DNA of 38,974 nucleotides from PKWO01 sp036561005 (GTDB lineage: Bacteria; Pseudomonadota; Gammaproteobacteria; Burkholderiales; Burkholderiaceae_D). This document shows, one piece after another, positions 7,396 through 15,339 of this stretch; position 1 is the first letter of the stretch; each line of letters begins with the position of its first letter. The position numbers and the translations under genes are program-made. The stretch covers positions 1 through 38,974 of the forward strand of contig DATBQE010000192.1 of NCBI GenBank assembly GCA_036561005.1. Direction: 5' to 3'. Below the pieces are notes generated by a model that had not been told where the DNA came from, searched no databases, and was given only the letters and a program-made list of their open reading frames with translations.

Positions 7396-10260
7396 TCACG
7401 CTGCCTTGGTTGATCCACAGGCTTTTCGTTGCGCCAGCAAATCTGCCTGCAGGCGCTTGTCGCTTGCATTGAGGCGCCCACCCTTGTCCAGCGCGTCGTA
7501 GCGTTTGGCGGCAAGATCGAGATATTTGCAGGCTGATTCCACTTGGCCGGCGCGCAATCCAACCGATCCGGTCTGTTGCCAGGCCACTGCGCTTTCCCGC
7601 TGCTGGTAGGTATCGAGCGGGTCGCTTTCGGTATGCGTCAGTAGTATTTCCAGGGCCTGTTGCGCACTCTGGTAGCTGCCGGACGATGATGCGCCAACGG
7701 CCTGCTGGTTGACCTCGACCTGCGCGCGCAACAGTGTGATACGTGCTTCCAGCATTGCCCTGTCGGCCGCCGGCCACGCCAGATTCTTGGGTAGATTGGC
7801 CAGCCGCGTTTGCAGATCCGCCAGTGTCGCCGCGGCTACACTGAACTGGTGTTGCATGTATTGCGAGTTTGCGAGCGCCAGTTGCAGCTCCAACAGGCCC
7901 GATTGCAGCGCCACGTTGCCTGGATTGCGCTGCGCCTGTGTTGCATAGGTATCGCGCGCGAGTGCAAATTCAACCTGGGCGCCGGCATAGTCTTCCACCG
8001 CGACCATCGCATCGGCCAGTGCCGAATGCCCGATGGCGACATCGCGGACGGCTCGTTCATTTCCGCCATCCTTTTCTGCGATGCCTTGCCGTATTGCCAG
8101 CGCCTTGCGCACTTGCGTGAAACCGTCTGCGTTGCGTCCCTGCTCTATCGATATATCACCCAGTTGACGCAGGGTGATGCTGAGTTGCCTGAGCCAGCGC
8201 GGGTCTTCGCTGTTTGCCTGCAAGCGCTTTTCAGCCAGATCAAGCGAAAGCAAACTGGTGCGGTATGCGCCGGCCAGATCGCCGGTGACGCGGTATAGAT
8301 CGACCAGTTGGCTCAATACCGGCACATATATTTTCACTACATCGGCATTGCCGGGATTGCGTTGCATGAAGCTTTCCAGATCTTGCCTCAGCTGCGCGAA
8401 CTGCTGCACCGCTTGCGGCAATTGGCCTGCATTGGGCTGGCCGCGCGTATACAAAATGGCCGCGCCATAGCGCCGGCGCGACAGCAGTTCCAATTCGGCG
8501 GCGGGCGTGGGGGTTTTGGCGAATACTGCCCTGGCGTCCGCAATTGCGGCTTCGTAGTTTTGTTGCGTGTCACTGACCCGCCCCTGGCTCCATGCAATAT
8601 CGCCAAGCCGCTGATGAATTTCCCGCATGCCGACGAGGTCGTCCAGATTTGCGCTTGCGCCGGCCGCGCCCGACAGGCGCAGTTTCAAAGCCTCCTGATA
8701 GTAGCCTTCCGCGTCCTTGGTTCGACCGAGATTGTCGACCGTCTGGTTGCCGACGATGTCGCCGATGCGTTCATACGCGCTCGCGACGTCACGTTTGAGA
8801 TCGGCTTGCAAATTTTTGTCGGCCGATAATTGCTTCAGATATTGCAGCGACGTGGCGACTAATTTCTCGCGTGCGACGGTCGGTCCTTTTTCCAGCGAAT
8901 CGTTGATCTCGAACAGCATGGAGCGCGCAAGCTGACGTGTCTGGTCGAATCGGTTTTCGGCAATCATGCGCGCCTGCGTTGCTTCGTGCGCCTGCCACAA
9001 CGCGACGCTGGTACCGCCAATCAGTGAGACGAAGGCCAGCGACGTTGCGGCGACGCCCCACGGATATCGCTGGATCAGCTTGCTCATGCGATAGCGCCGC
9101 GAAGGCGGCGTTGCATGAATCGGCAGATGGTCAAGGTAGCGCTGCAGGTCCTGCTCAAAATCATCGGCCGAGGCATAGCGTTCTTGTGGCCGGCGCCGGA
9201 TTGCCTTCAGCAGGATGTTGTCGAGGTCGCCGCGCAATTGGCGCGCCAGTTTGCGCCCGAGAGTCAAGACTTCGTCCGACGGCAAAGCCGCCCCGCCTGC
9301 GCTCGTTCCCCCACGCTCCTGGGTGACGACTTCGGATGGACGCGTCGGCGCATGTTCGGTCAATTGCGCGAGGATTTCCGGCACCGATCCGGTAGTGACG
9401 TGATAGGGCGAGCGTCCGGTCAACAAACCATACAAGACAACACCCAGTGAATACACGTCCGAGCCGATGCTCAAGGGCCGGCCTTCCAACTGTTCCGGGC
9501 TCGCGTACATTGGCGTGAGCAACCACGACGACGCCCCGTTATCAGGGTCCGGCGTTTCATCATGGAGCAATTTGGCGATCCCGAAATCGAGCAGTTTGAG
9601 GGACCCGTCTCGCCCGATGAGGATGTTTGCCGGCTTCAGGTCACGGTGGATGATCAGGTGCTGATGCGCATAATGTACCGCCCTGCATACCCTGGCAAAC
9701 AACTGGATCCGCTGCGAAAGCGTGAGCGCCATCGCCGTGCAGTACAGGTCGATGGCGATGCCGTTCATGTATTCCATGACAAAGAACGGGCGACCGTCAC
9801 TGGTGCTGCCGGCATCGATCAGGCGTGCAATATCGGGATGGTTCAGATTGGCGAGTATTTGCCGTTCGCTTTGAAAGCGCGCCAGCAAGGCCTTGGAATC
9901 AACGTGGTCCTGGACAATTTTGAGTGCCGCGGTTTGTTCAACTACGCCGTCGCAGCGTTCCACCAGCAAGATCAAGCCCATGCCGCCGCGCCCCAGTTCA
10001 CGGATCACACGCCAATTACCGATGATCTCACCGGGCTGCGGCGCCGGCATCGGAGCGTGATCACTCTGTTCCACATGGTAGGCGGGTGTCTCGAGAAAGT
10101 CGTCGAGTTGATCGACGCGGCGCAATAGCGAAGTGACCAAGGCGTGCAGATCCGGATTCGCGGCGCACGCCTTGTCAACGAAATCGGCGCGCGCGTCTGC
10201 CGTCAAATCGAGCGCCTGGTACAGGATGTCATTGGCTTGTTGCCGCAGCAGATCAGTCAT
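7396..10260 (-). CDS. Transmembrane Ser/Thr protein kinase with TPR-like C-terminal region
   Basis: A Hanks-type kinase with all catalytic landmarks: Gly-rich loop GRGGMG (about 90-95), ATP-anchoring Lys114 in AALKIV, HRDLKPAN with Asp207, DFGIAK (225-230) and ASPEQLEG in the activation segment. One membrane helix (about 401-423, within PWGVAATSLAFVSLIGG) separates the cytoplasmic kinase from some 530 residues of Ala/Leu/Gln-rich helical repeats, probably TPR. On topology these would be periplasmic, which is unusual for TPR but common in this bacterial kinase group. The start at 10260 is chosen because GAGG overlaps the stop of the sigma gene, nine bases upstream; the frame could extend to 10317. 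It forms an operon with the upstream ECF sigma factor (11-bp gap). Substrates are unknown; the sigma factor is an obvious candidate. Confidence 0.93.
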   Translation of the reverse strand: MTDLLRQQANDILYQALDLTADARADFVDKACAANPDLHALVTSLLRRVDQLDDFLETPAYHVEQSDHAPMPAPQPGEIIGNWRVIRELGRGGMGLILLVERCDGVVEQTAALKIVQDHVDSKALLARFQSERQILANLNHPDIARLIDAGSTSDGRPFFVMEYMNGIAIDLYCTAMALTLSQRIQLFARVCRAVHYAHQHLIIHRDLKPANILIGRDGSLKLLDFGIAKLLHDETPDPDNGASSWLLTPMYASPEQLEGRPLSIGSDVYSLGVVLYGLLTGRSPYHVTTGSVPEILAQLTEHAPTRPSEVVTQERGGTSAGGAALPSDEVLTLGRKLARQLRGDLDNILLKAIRRRPQERYASADDFEQDLQRYLDHLPIHATPPSRRYRMSKLIQRYPWGVAATSLAFVSLIGGTSVALWQAHEATQARMIAENRFDQTRQLARSMLFEINDSLEKGPTVAREKLVATSLQYLKQLSADKNLQADLKRDVASAYERIGDIVGNQTVDNLGRTKDAEGYYQEALKLRLSGAAGASANLDDLVGMREIHQRLGDIAWSQGRVSDTQQNYEAAIADARAVFAKTPTPAAELELLSRRRYGAAILYTRGQPNAGQLPQAVQQFAQLRQDLESFMQRNPGNADVVKIYVPVLSQLVDLYRVTGDLAGAYRTSLLSLDLAEKRLQANSEDPRWLRQLSITLRQLGDISIEQGRNADGFTQVRKALAIRQGIAEKDGGNERAVRDVAIGHSALADAMVAVEDYAGAQVEFALARDTYATQAQRNPGNVALQSGLLELQLALANSQYMQHQFSVAAATLADLQTRLANLPKNLAWPAADRAMLEARITLLRAQVEVNQQAVGASSSGSYQSAQQALEILLTHTESDPLDTYQQRESAVAWQQTGSVGLRAGQVESACKYLDLAAKRYDALDKGGRLNASDKRLQADLLAQRKACGSTKAA

Positions 10261-10271
10261 GCGAGGGGACC

Positions 10272-10892
10272 TCAGGCTTCCAATTCGTGCAGCAACCACA
10301 AGCGCGCAACGGTCCAATCGCGTTTTGCCGTGGCGGGGGAAATGTTCAAACTTTCTGCGGTCTCTTCGATAGATAAACCGGCGAAATAGCGCATGTTGAC
10401 GACCATCGCCTGGCGCGGCTCAATTTTTTCCAGGGTGTCGAGCGCGTGGTCGAGCTCAAGCAGGTGCCGGTCGCCGCCTTCGATGGCAAACAGCTGTTGC
10501 GTGGCTAACTGGATTCGTTCAGCTTCGGGGCCACGTTTATCTGCATTGCGCGCTCTCGCATAGTCGACCAGAACCTGCCGCATCGAGCGTGCGGCAATCG
10601 TCAGGAAATGTTTCCGGTCTTCCCACTTGAGTTTGTAGGTCGCGGCCAGTTTCAAATAAGCTTCATTGACCAGTGCGGTCGCCTGCAGCGTTTGATTCTT
10701 GCCTTCGCTGTGCAGATAGCCGCGCGCGATTTTTTTCAGCGTTGGATAGACCACGGCAAATAACTGATCGAGCGCGACCTTGTCCCCTTGCGACGCCGTC
10801 AGAAAGAGCGCTTCAAACTCGTTCGCTTCAAACTTGTTCGAATCAAACTCGTCTGCTTCAAGATCGTTCGTTTCAAACTCGTTATTGGTCAC
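10272..10892 (-). CDS. ECF-type RNA polymerase sigma factor (TIGR02999/Sigma70_ECF-like)
   Basis: The 206-residue protein has sigma region 2 (about 35-105, with LVNEAYLKL and a DRKHFLTIAARSMRQVLVD-type -10 recognition stretch) and region 4 (about 145-205, EPRQAMVV...SIEETAESLNISPATAKRDW helix-turn-helix). This pattern fits the ECF group that is commonly encoded next to Ser/Thr kinases rather than next to anti-sigma factors, and no anti-sigma gene is visible. The start is GTG at 10892: an in-frame stop lies just upstream and no ATG precedes region 2. No Shine-Dalgarno is evident. Residues 4-28 are five acidic-aromatic pentapeptides encoded by a 15-bp tandem repeat, outside the conserved sigma fold. 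It is divergent from the lipoprotein gene at 11120 and lies just before the kinase. Confidence 0.93.
   Translation of the reverse strand: MTNNEFETNDLEADEFDSNKFEANEFEALFLTASQGDKVALDQLFAVVYPTLKKIARGYLHSEGKNQTLQATALVNEAYLKLAATYKLKWEDRKHFLTIAARSMRQVLVDYARARNADKRGPEAERIQLATQQLFAIEGGDRHLLELDHALDTLEKIEPRQAMVVNMRYFAGLSIEETAESLNISPATAKRDWTVARLWLLHELEA
10811..10885 (-). repeat. Five tandem 15-bp repeats in the sigma factor N-terminus
   Basis: Units start at 10811, 10826, 10841, 10856 and 10871, with consensus CTTCAAACTCGTTCG on the plus strand. Each encodes one pentapeptide of the form N-[EDK]-[FL]-[ED]-[ATS]. Copy number can change without a frameshift. Confidence 0.92.
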
Positions 10893-11119
10893 AAGTTATT
10901 TTCTGAAAGGAATGCGTCCGGATTCATCAAATTTTCTTGAGTGTAATCAATATCTTGAGACGTAGCAAGTTTGTTCCTGATAGTTTCCACATGGAATTTT
11001 ATTTTTATTTTCGATTTCATGAGCCGTTTTTGCATGCGGTTTCGCCATATTAAGTATGAGCAAGCCATGTGGACCTTTTGACTTGCCATGCCACATATTT
11101 TCTATTCAAGGAGCGAGTC

Positions 11120-12667
11120 ATGAAGTACACAACAAATCCAATGAAGCTGATCGGCATACTGGCCGTATCTTTAGTTCTCGGGGCGTGCGGCGGCGGTAGC
11201 GACACACCGGTTGCCGTCAACACCGTACCGCCAGACACGGGAACCCTGGGCGGCACTGCGGCGGTCGGCCATCCGATTGTGAACGGCAGCGTCAAGGTCA
11301 CTTGTGCCCATGGCGACCCTTTGACCGGCACGACCGGCACAGACGGCGCATGGCAAGTCACCCTGTCGGGTCAGAACTTGCCTTGTGCGGCGGAAGTCAG
11401 CGGCGGCACCATCAATGGGGCGGCAAACAACGCTTCGTATCACTCTATCGCCACCAGTGTCGGCACGGTCAACATCACGCCATTGACGGATCTGCTGGTC
11501 GCCAACCTGACCGGCACGGCCCCCGCTAGCTGGTTCGCCGGTTTGAACTCATCCACCCTCTCATCAATTAATGCTGCTGCAGTAAGCACTGCGCTTGGTC
11601 ATGTGCGCACAGCGCTCGCGCTGCCCCAGCTCGATGCAATTGATCCGGTCACGGTGACGTTTACCGCCGCCAGCGGCAACACGGTCGATGACATATTGAG
11701 TGCTCTGAAAACGGCAATGACGAATTCGGGCGTCAGCTATGCGAGCTTGTTGAGCGCGGCTTCCGCCGGCACTTTCACGACGCCTGGCGGATTCAATACG
11801 GCACTTGCCACCGCCTATTCAAATCCCTCTGGTACCGGCACAGATACCGGAACCGGCTCGGGCACGGGTACCGGAACTGGTACCGGAACTGGTACCGGAA
11901 CGGGTACCGGAACTGGTACCGGAACTGGTACCGGAACTGGTACCGGAACTGGCACTGGCACTGGCACTGGAACTGGAACTGGAACTGGAACTGGAACCGG
12001 TACAGGATCGGGCGATACAACAACCAATGCAGCGTGCTACAACGCCGCGTTATGGACCACCGGGAACAATTACGAGATCGATCAGCAGGTGACCACCAAC
12101 GGAACAGTCACGCAAACTACCACGAACAAATACACGGTCAACGGCAGTGTGGCGTTCAACGGTGTGAATGCGATAGAAACGAATATCGACACGACTGTTA
12201 CCGGTGGTGCCGGAACGGGTACGGTTAACAACGACAAGTCATATGGCAACCTGAGCTCGGACAAATTCTCGTACTACGGGATGGTCAACACCATCACCAC
12301 GTTCGGCCTGACTTTCGTCACCACCACAACCATCACACCGGCTATCGTCACACCGCTTACCTTGACCGTGAATCAAAGCTACTCCAACAGCACGGTCGTA
12401 AAAACCACATCCACTCCGGCGAGCACGGGGATTCCGGATGTGAGCCAAACGACTGTCGTGACCTATCTCGGCATGGAATCGATCACGGTCCCTGCCGGCA
12501 CCTTCATGGCCTGCAAGATGAAAACGGAAACCACAGCGAATGGCGCGACCAGCAGTGGCTTGAACTGGACAGTCGGTGAAGGCGCGCATAAAGGGATGTT
12601 TGCAAAATCGGATGACGGAAAAGGTACGTTAGCGGTCGCCACCAAATTGCTGTTCAATGGACTCTGA
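11120..12667 (+). CDS. Lipoprotein with Gly-Thr repeat linker
   Basis: The start at 11120 has AAGGAG six bases upstream; the frame is open to 11069, but the added residues would bury the signal sequence. The 515-residue product has a type II signal peptide with lipobox LGAC (Cys23), so it is a lipoprotein, probably outer-membrane. Residues 25-235 form a small-residue-rich domain resembling the 'GGT-A-xGxPI-xG-x-V' N-terminal modules of betaproteobacterial lipoproteins. Residues about 238-297 are almost pure Gly-Thr. The C-terminal domain (300-515) is beta-rich with a VPAGTF-x-ACK motif and a TVGEGAHKGMFA segment, seen in several uncharacterised lipoproteins. It is divergent from the ECF sigma/kinase pair, which might control it. 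Function unknown. Confidence 0.9.
   Translation: MKYTTNPMKLIGILAVSLVLGACGGGSDTPVAVNTVPPDTGTLGGTAAVGHPIVNGSVKVTCAHGDPLTGTTGTDGAWQVTLSGQNLPCAAEVSGGTINGAANNASYHSIATSVGTVNITPLTDLLVANLTGTAPASWFAGLNSSTLSSINAAAVSTALGHVRTALALPQLDAIDPVTVTFTAASGNTVDDILSALKTAMTNSGVSYASLLSAASAGTFTTPGGFNTALATAYSNPSGTGTDTGTGSGTGTGTGTGTGTGTGTGTGTGTGTGTGTGTGTGTGTGTGTGTGTGTGTGSGDTTTNAACYNAALWTTGNNYEIDQQVTTNGTVTQTTTNKYTVNGSVAFNGVNAIETNIDTTVTGGAGTGTVNNDKSYGNLSSDKFSYYGMVNTITTFGLTFVTTTTITPAIVTPLTLTVNQSYSNSTVVKTTSTPASTGIPDVSQTTVVTYLGMESITVPAGTFMACKMKTETTANGATSSGLNWTVGEGAHKGMFAKSDDGKGTLAVATKLLFNGL
11831..12006 (+). repeat. 12-bp and 6-bp tandem repeats encoding (Gly-Thr)n
   Basis: A 12-bp unit GGTACCGGAACT (third base pairs vary) begins at 11867 and recurs every 12 bp to 11939, giving seven copies. 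It is followed by 6-bp units GGCACT (three) and GGAACT (five). All units are multiples of three, so slippage changes linker length but not frame. The complementary strand also stays open through the repeat, which creates spurious Val-Pro frames. Confidence 0.93.
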
Positions 12668-12694
12668 TAGTCGATAGCGTGAATGTGGCGATGG

Positions 12695-12730
12695 CCAACG
12701 GTGGGCGGGTAGATTGCCGCCCACCATTGG
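12695..12730. repeat. Long hairpin after the lipoprotein gene
   Basis: GGTGGGCGG (12700-12708) pairs with CCGCCCACC (12717-12725) around 8 nt; after one mismatch CCAA/TTGG extends the stem. There is no T tract. It may protect the 3' end of the lipoprotein mRNA before the terminator at 12776. Confidence 0.6.
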
Positions 12731-12775
12731 CGAAACGCGGTTCAGTTCTCCATAAGACGCCGCAAAAAATACTTG

Positions 12776-12805
12776 AGCCAAACCCTAGGGGTTTGGCTTT
12801 TTTTT
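12776..12805 (+). terminator. Intrinsic terminator of the lipoprotein gene
   Basis: AGCCAAACCC (12776-12785) and GGGTTTGGCT (12789-12798) form a perfect 10-bp stem, followed by eight T. It is close in sequence to the tRNA-His terminator. Between here and 13024 I see no gene. Confidence 0.9.
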
Positions 12806-13024
12806 GTCCCGCCCTTGCCACCTGCAGCGTTCATTTGGCATTGCGACCAGGGAAATGGCGTTCGAAATACCTGCGAGGACCGGCGAGGCAATTGCTTGCA
12901 GAAATTCGCATATGGTCATGAGAATTTCGCTTCTGCCAATTCCGGACGGCGTGTTCGACGCCAGTGGTGCGCCTGTAGCAACAGCGAACTGAGGCCATGG
13001 CGAAAAACGGAGGGCGTGCAGTCC

Positions 13025-13053
13025 GTCACAGAGGCGCCGGCGGGTGCTAATAT
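13025..13053 (+). promoter_or_regulatory. Probable promoter of the LysE-type gene
   Basis: The extended -10 TGCTAATAT (hexamer TAATAT at 13048-13053) lies 17 bp after a weak -35 GTCACA (13025-13030). It would give a leader of about 35 nt before the ribosome binding site. Confidence 0.5.
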
Positions 13054-13093
13054 CGCGGAAACAACTTTGTCATTGCTGCCAGGGAGAACCCGC

Positions 13094-13732
13094 ATGAGCC
13101 CATCAAGTGCCGTCATATCCATCCTCGTCGCGCTCATGCTCGGCGCCATCAGCCCCGGCCCGAGTTTTGTGATTGTGGTGCGCAATGCAATCAGTCTGTC
13201 ACGCAAGGACGGTCTTGCGACGGCGCTCGGCATGGGCTTGGGCGGAGTGATTTTCAGCGGTGTTGCCCTGGTGGGTTTGTATCAGGTGCTGGCTTCCATC
13301 AGCTGGCTTTACCTGGGCCTGAAAATCGCGGGTGGCGTGTATCTGATTTATCTGGCATCGCGCATCTGGCGCGGCGCAAAGCAGGCGCTGGCCGTTGACG
13401 GTGCGGCATCTGGGCAACCGGGCAATCCCGTGAAGTCATTTTGGGTGGGCCTCAGCACACAACTCAGCAACCCGAAGACTGCCATCTACTACGCGAGTAT
13501 TTTCGCGGCGCTGTTGCCGCAGCATCCGCCGCTGTGGTGTTACTTCGTATTGCCGCCGGCAATTTTCGTCATCGAGGCTGGCTGGTATACGGTGGTGGCG
13601 CTGAGTTTTTCCAGTCGCAAGCCCCGCGCGTGGTATCTGAAATCCAAAACTGCCATAGACCGCCTCGCCGCAGGGGCAATCGCCATATTGGGCCTGCGTC
13701 TGCTCTGGAAAGCGCCTCAAAGCGGGCTTTGA
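13094..13732 (+). CDS. LysE/RhtB-family amino-acid exporter
   Basis: The 212-residue inner-membrane protein has about six hydrophobic segments. Its N-terminal helix contains GAISPGPSFVIVVRNA, the conserved G-x-x-PGP signature of the LysE/RhtB superfamily, which exports amino acids and their derivatives. A conserved cytoplasmic-loop motif of the type LSTQLSNPKTAIYYASIF follows in the middle. The substrate cannot be told from sequence. The start at 13094 is chosen because AGGGAGA (13081-13087) precedes it and because the open frame back to 12773 crosses a terminator and has no family similarity. It appears monocistronic. Confidence 0.92.
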   Translation: MSPSSAVISILVALMLGAISPGPSFVIVVRNAISLSRKDGLATALGMGLGGVIFSGVALVGLYQVLASISWLYLGLKIAGGVYLIYLASRIWRGAKQALAVDGAASGQPGNPVKSFWVGLSTQLSNPKTAIYYASIFAALLPQHPPLWCYFVLPPAIFVIEAGWYTVVALSFSSRKPRAWYLKSKTAIDRLAAGAIAILGLRLLWKAPQSGL

Positions 13733-13804
13733 AAACACGCTGAGATTGAAATTCGGCGACAGATTGGTTGCAATCTAGCTCTGACCCAGAGGCATAGAGA
13801 CGAA

Positions 13805-13918
13805 ATGAATGATAGCGTCGGCGAATTGGTTAAAAGTGAAATGAATAAAATAGGCCATGATCAATATTGCAAAGGCGCAAAGAAGCGCAATATACTGTTG
13901 TTTGCCAACGGGAAGTGA
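13805..13918 (+). CDS. Possible small protein (37 residues), doubtful
   Basis: ATG at 13805, preceded by a purine-rich GAGACGAA, opens a short basic frame (MNDSVGELVKSEMNKIGHD, then a Lys-rich stretch) ending at TGA 13916-13918. The surrounding stretch 13733-14112 has no other convincing gene. It may instead be decayed sequence: an imperfect 22-bp duplication lies at 13928-13971. I do not recognise a family. Confidence 0.2.
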   Translation: MNDSVGELVKSEMNKIGHDQYCKGAKKRNILLFANGK

Positions 13919-14112
13919 CCTCCTGACGAAGCCGGGGTGCGCCCAATTCGAAGCCGAAGTGCGTCCAAATTGTTTATTGCCGATACCCGTTCGGGAATTT
14001 TACGCCAGTCTGAGTCAGGCCAACGCGATCAATCCGCGAACGATCCGACAAAGAATATGTCAGACCGTTTGGTGCCTGCGCGGCCTTTGTCGCACGCACA
14101 CTCCTATCCATT

Positions 14113-14634
14113 TCAAACACAGGTTGTGACCGGATTACCGCAATGCGTCTGCGGCGCCATCCAGCCTTTGATCTTCCCGGCCTGCACTTGCACCCATTGT
14201 CCGACGCAACTCAACACCATCCCTTGATTGTCGGCCAGCATCGTTCCGACCACGGCACTCTTCGCATCGGGCGTCTCGTGCAGCTTGATCGCGCGGCGCG
14301 CCGTGACGCCCGTCAGCGTCGCAAATAAACAGCCTTCGCCATCGAGGAACACCTTGCCCTCGACGCTTTCTGCGTGTCGAACGCGCAGCCACTTGCCCGA
14401 TATGCCGGTGACTGCGATCTCGGAATCCTGGTCGCTGATCGTGGCGATGACGCGATATTCCGGGCCGGGACCGCTACGCACGTTGGTCCCCTTGGGGTCG
14501 CGGTCGATCGGGAACACATTGAAATCGCAGGCGACGACGGAGTCGCTTGCCGTCGCAGAAGCAACCGGGAACAGCAATAGCGCCGCGGCGATTAGAGAGA
14601 GAAAAAACTGGACCGCCTGAGGTGGATTTCGCAT
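14113..14634 (-). CDS. Exported protein with two bacterial SH3-like domains
   Basis: The 173-residue product has a signal peptide (hydrophobic residues 9-25, cleavage probably after VASATA). Two SH3_3-type modules follow. The first (about 45-100) has TNVRSGPGPEYRVIATI, the standard N-terminal strand of bacterial SH3 domains. The second (about 110-165) has AIKLHETPDAKSAVVGTM and ends in GWMAPQTHCG. Cys residues in each module may form disulfides in the periplasm. Such proteins usually bind peptidoglycan or partner proteins in the envelope; the ligand is unknown. It is a single gene. Confidence 0.85.
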   Translation of the reverse strand: MRNPPQAVQFFLSLIAAALLLFPVASATASDSVVACDFNVFPIDRDPKGTNVRSGPGPEYRVIATISDQDSEIAVTGISGKWLRVRHAESVEGKVFLDGEGCLFATLTGVTARRAIKLHETPDAKSAVVGTMLADNQGMVLSCVGQWVQVQAGKIKGWMAPQTHCGNPVTTCV

Positions 14635-14675
14635 GATGTCCGCTTAACTGTTCTCAGGTTGGAGGTTGGGGTTGG

Positions 14676-14703
14676 AAATTCGGGGCTGTAAATTCGGGGC
14701 CGT
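14676..14703. repeat. 14-bp tandem duplication upstream of the SH3 gene
   Basis: AAATTCGGGGCTGT (14676-14689) is followed directly by AAATTCGGGGCCGT (14690-14703), next to a GGTTGG-rich tract (14658-14675). The whole gap 14635-15016 lacks a supported gene; a minus-strand frame at 14794-15039 is open but unsupported. Confidence 0.5.
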
Positions 14704-15016
14704 GATAAGCATGCGGACGCCGATCCATGTTCGCTCTCAAGCAGCGCGCATTCCGGCGGCACCCAGCATTGCGCTCTTGGCAAGCAACGTACTTTAGCCA
14801 CGGCCACGCCGTTTGTCCACTACATTAGACGCCGGTACCACAGCGGTGCCAAATTCAGGGACTTTGCCAGTAGCTCCTGCTAGTATTACAACAGGAGGCA
14901 GATTCTTGTCATGCCAACCGAAGAGCCGGCCAACAATATTGCATAAGGCGAATACGCCGCCTGCGGCGCAACCCGCCGGCGTCAATGCCGAATACAGATA
15001 CATACGGAGACTCAAG

Positions 15017-15334
15017 ATGTTCCTGGACCACCCCATCATTACCGCGACCCACAGCGTGACCGAGCCGGACCGTATCGAGCGATTGAACCGGGTTTACGGC
15101 TACATGGTCGGTCTAGCCGACCAGGCCCACAACAAAGCATTCATCACCAAGCTGGCGCAGCTTCACGATGACAAGGGCACGCTCACGGTATTCTGGAATG
15201 AGCAATTGAGCGGCGAAGAAAAGCGCTTTTGCATCAAGGCCTGGGAAAGCCAGATAGGCGACGGCTCGACCAACGTTGAATTCTCGATCAACCCGCCACG
15301 CGAATCCAGGCCGCAATCGCAATCAGTCGATTAA
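15017..15334 (+). CDS. Small cytoplasmic protein of unknown function
   Basis: ATG 15017 is preceded by GGAG (15006-15009) at good spacing. The 105-residue protein has no signal peptide or membrane segment. Its pattern (a helix with DRIERLNRVYGYMVGLADQ, then a helix ending LHDDKG, a beta strand TLTVFW and a further helix) looks like a small folded alpha/beta domain with a disordered polar tail. The open frame back to 14813 has no coding character. I do not recognise the family. It is convergent with dusA, with only a few bases between stops. Confidence 0.75.
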   Translation: MFLDHPIITATHSVTEPDRIERLNRVYGYMVGLADQAHNKAFITKLAQLHDDKGTLTVFWNEQLSGEEKRFCIKAWESQIGDGSTNVEFSINPPRESRPQSQSVD

Positions 15335-15339
15335 GCTTT

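Noticed and set aside
11815..12027. Minus-strand frame of repeated Val-Pro
   Set aside because: It is the complement of the Gly-Thr repeat; no start signal or flanking coding sequence.
12773..13093. N-terminal extension of the LysE-type exporter
   Set aside because: It begins within a terminator hairpin and lacks family similarity; ATG 13094 has a good ribosome binding site.
14794..15039. Minus-strand 81-codon frame with TPAGCAAGGVFALCNIVGRL
   Set aside because: It looks mildly protein-like but has no ribosome binding site or recognised family and overlaps the start of the supported gene at 15017.
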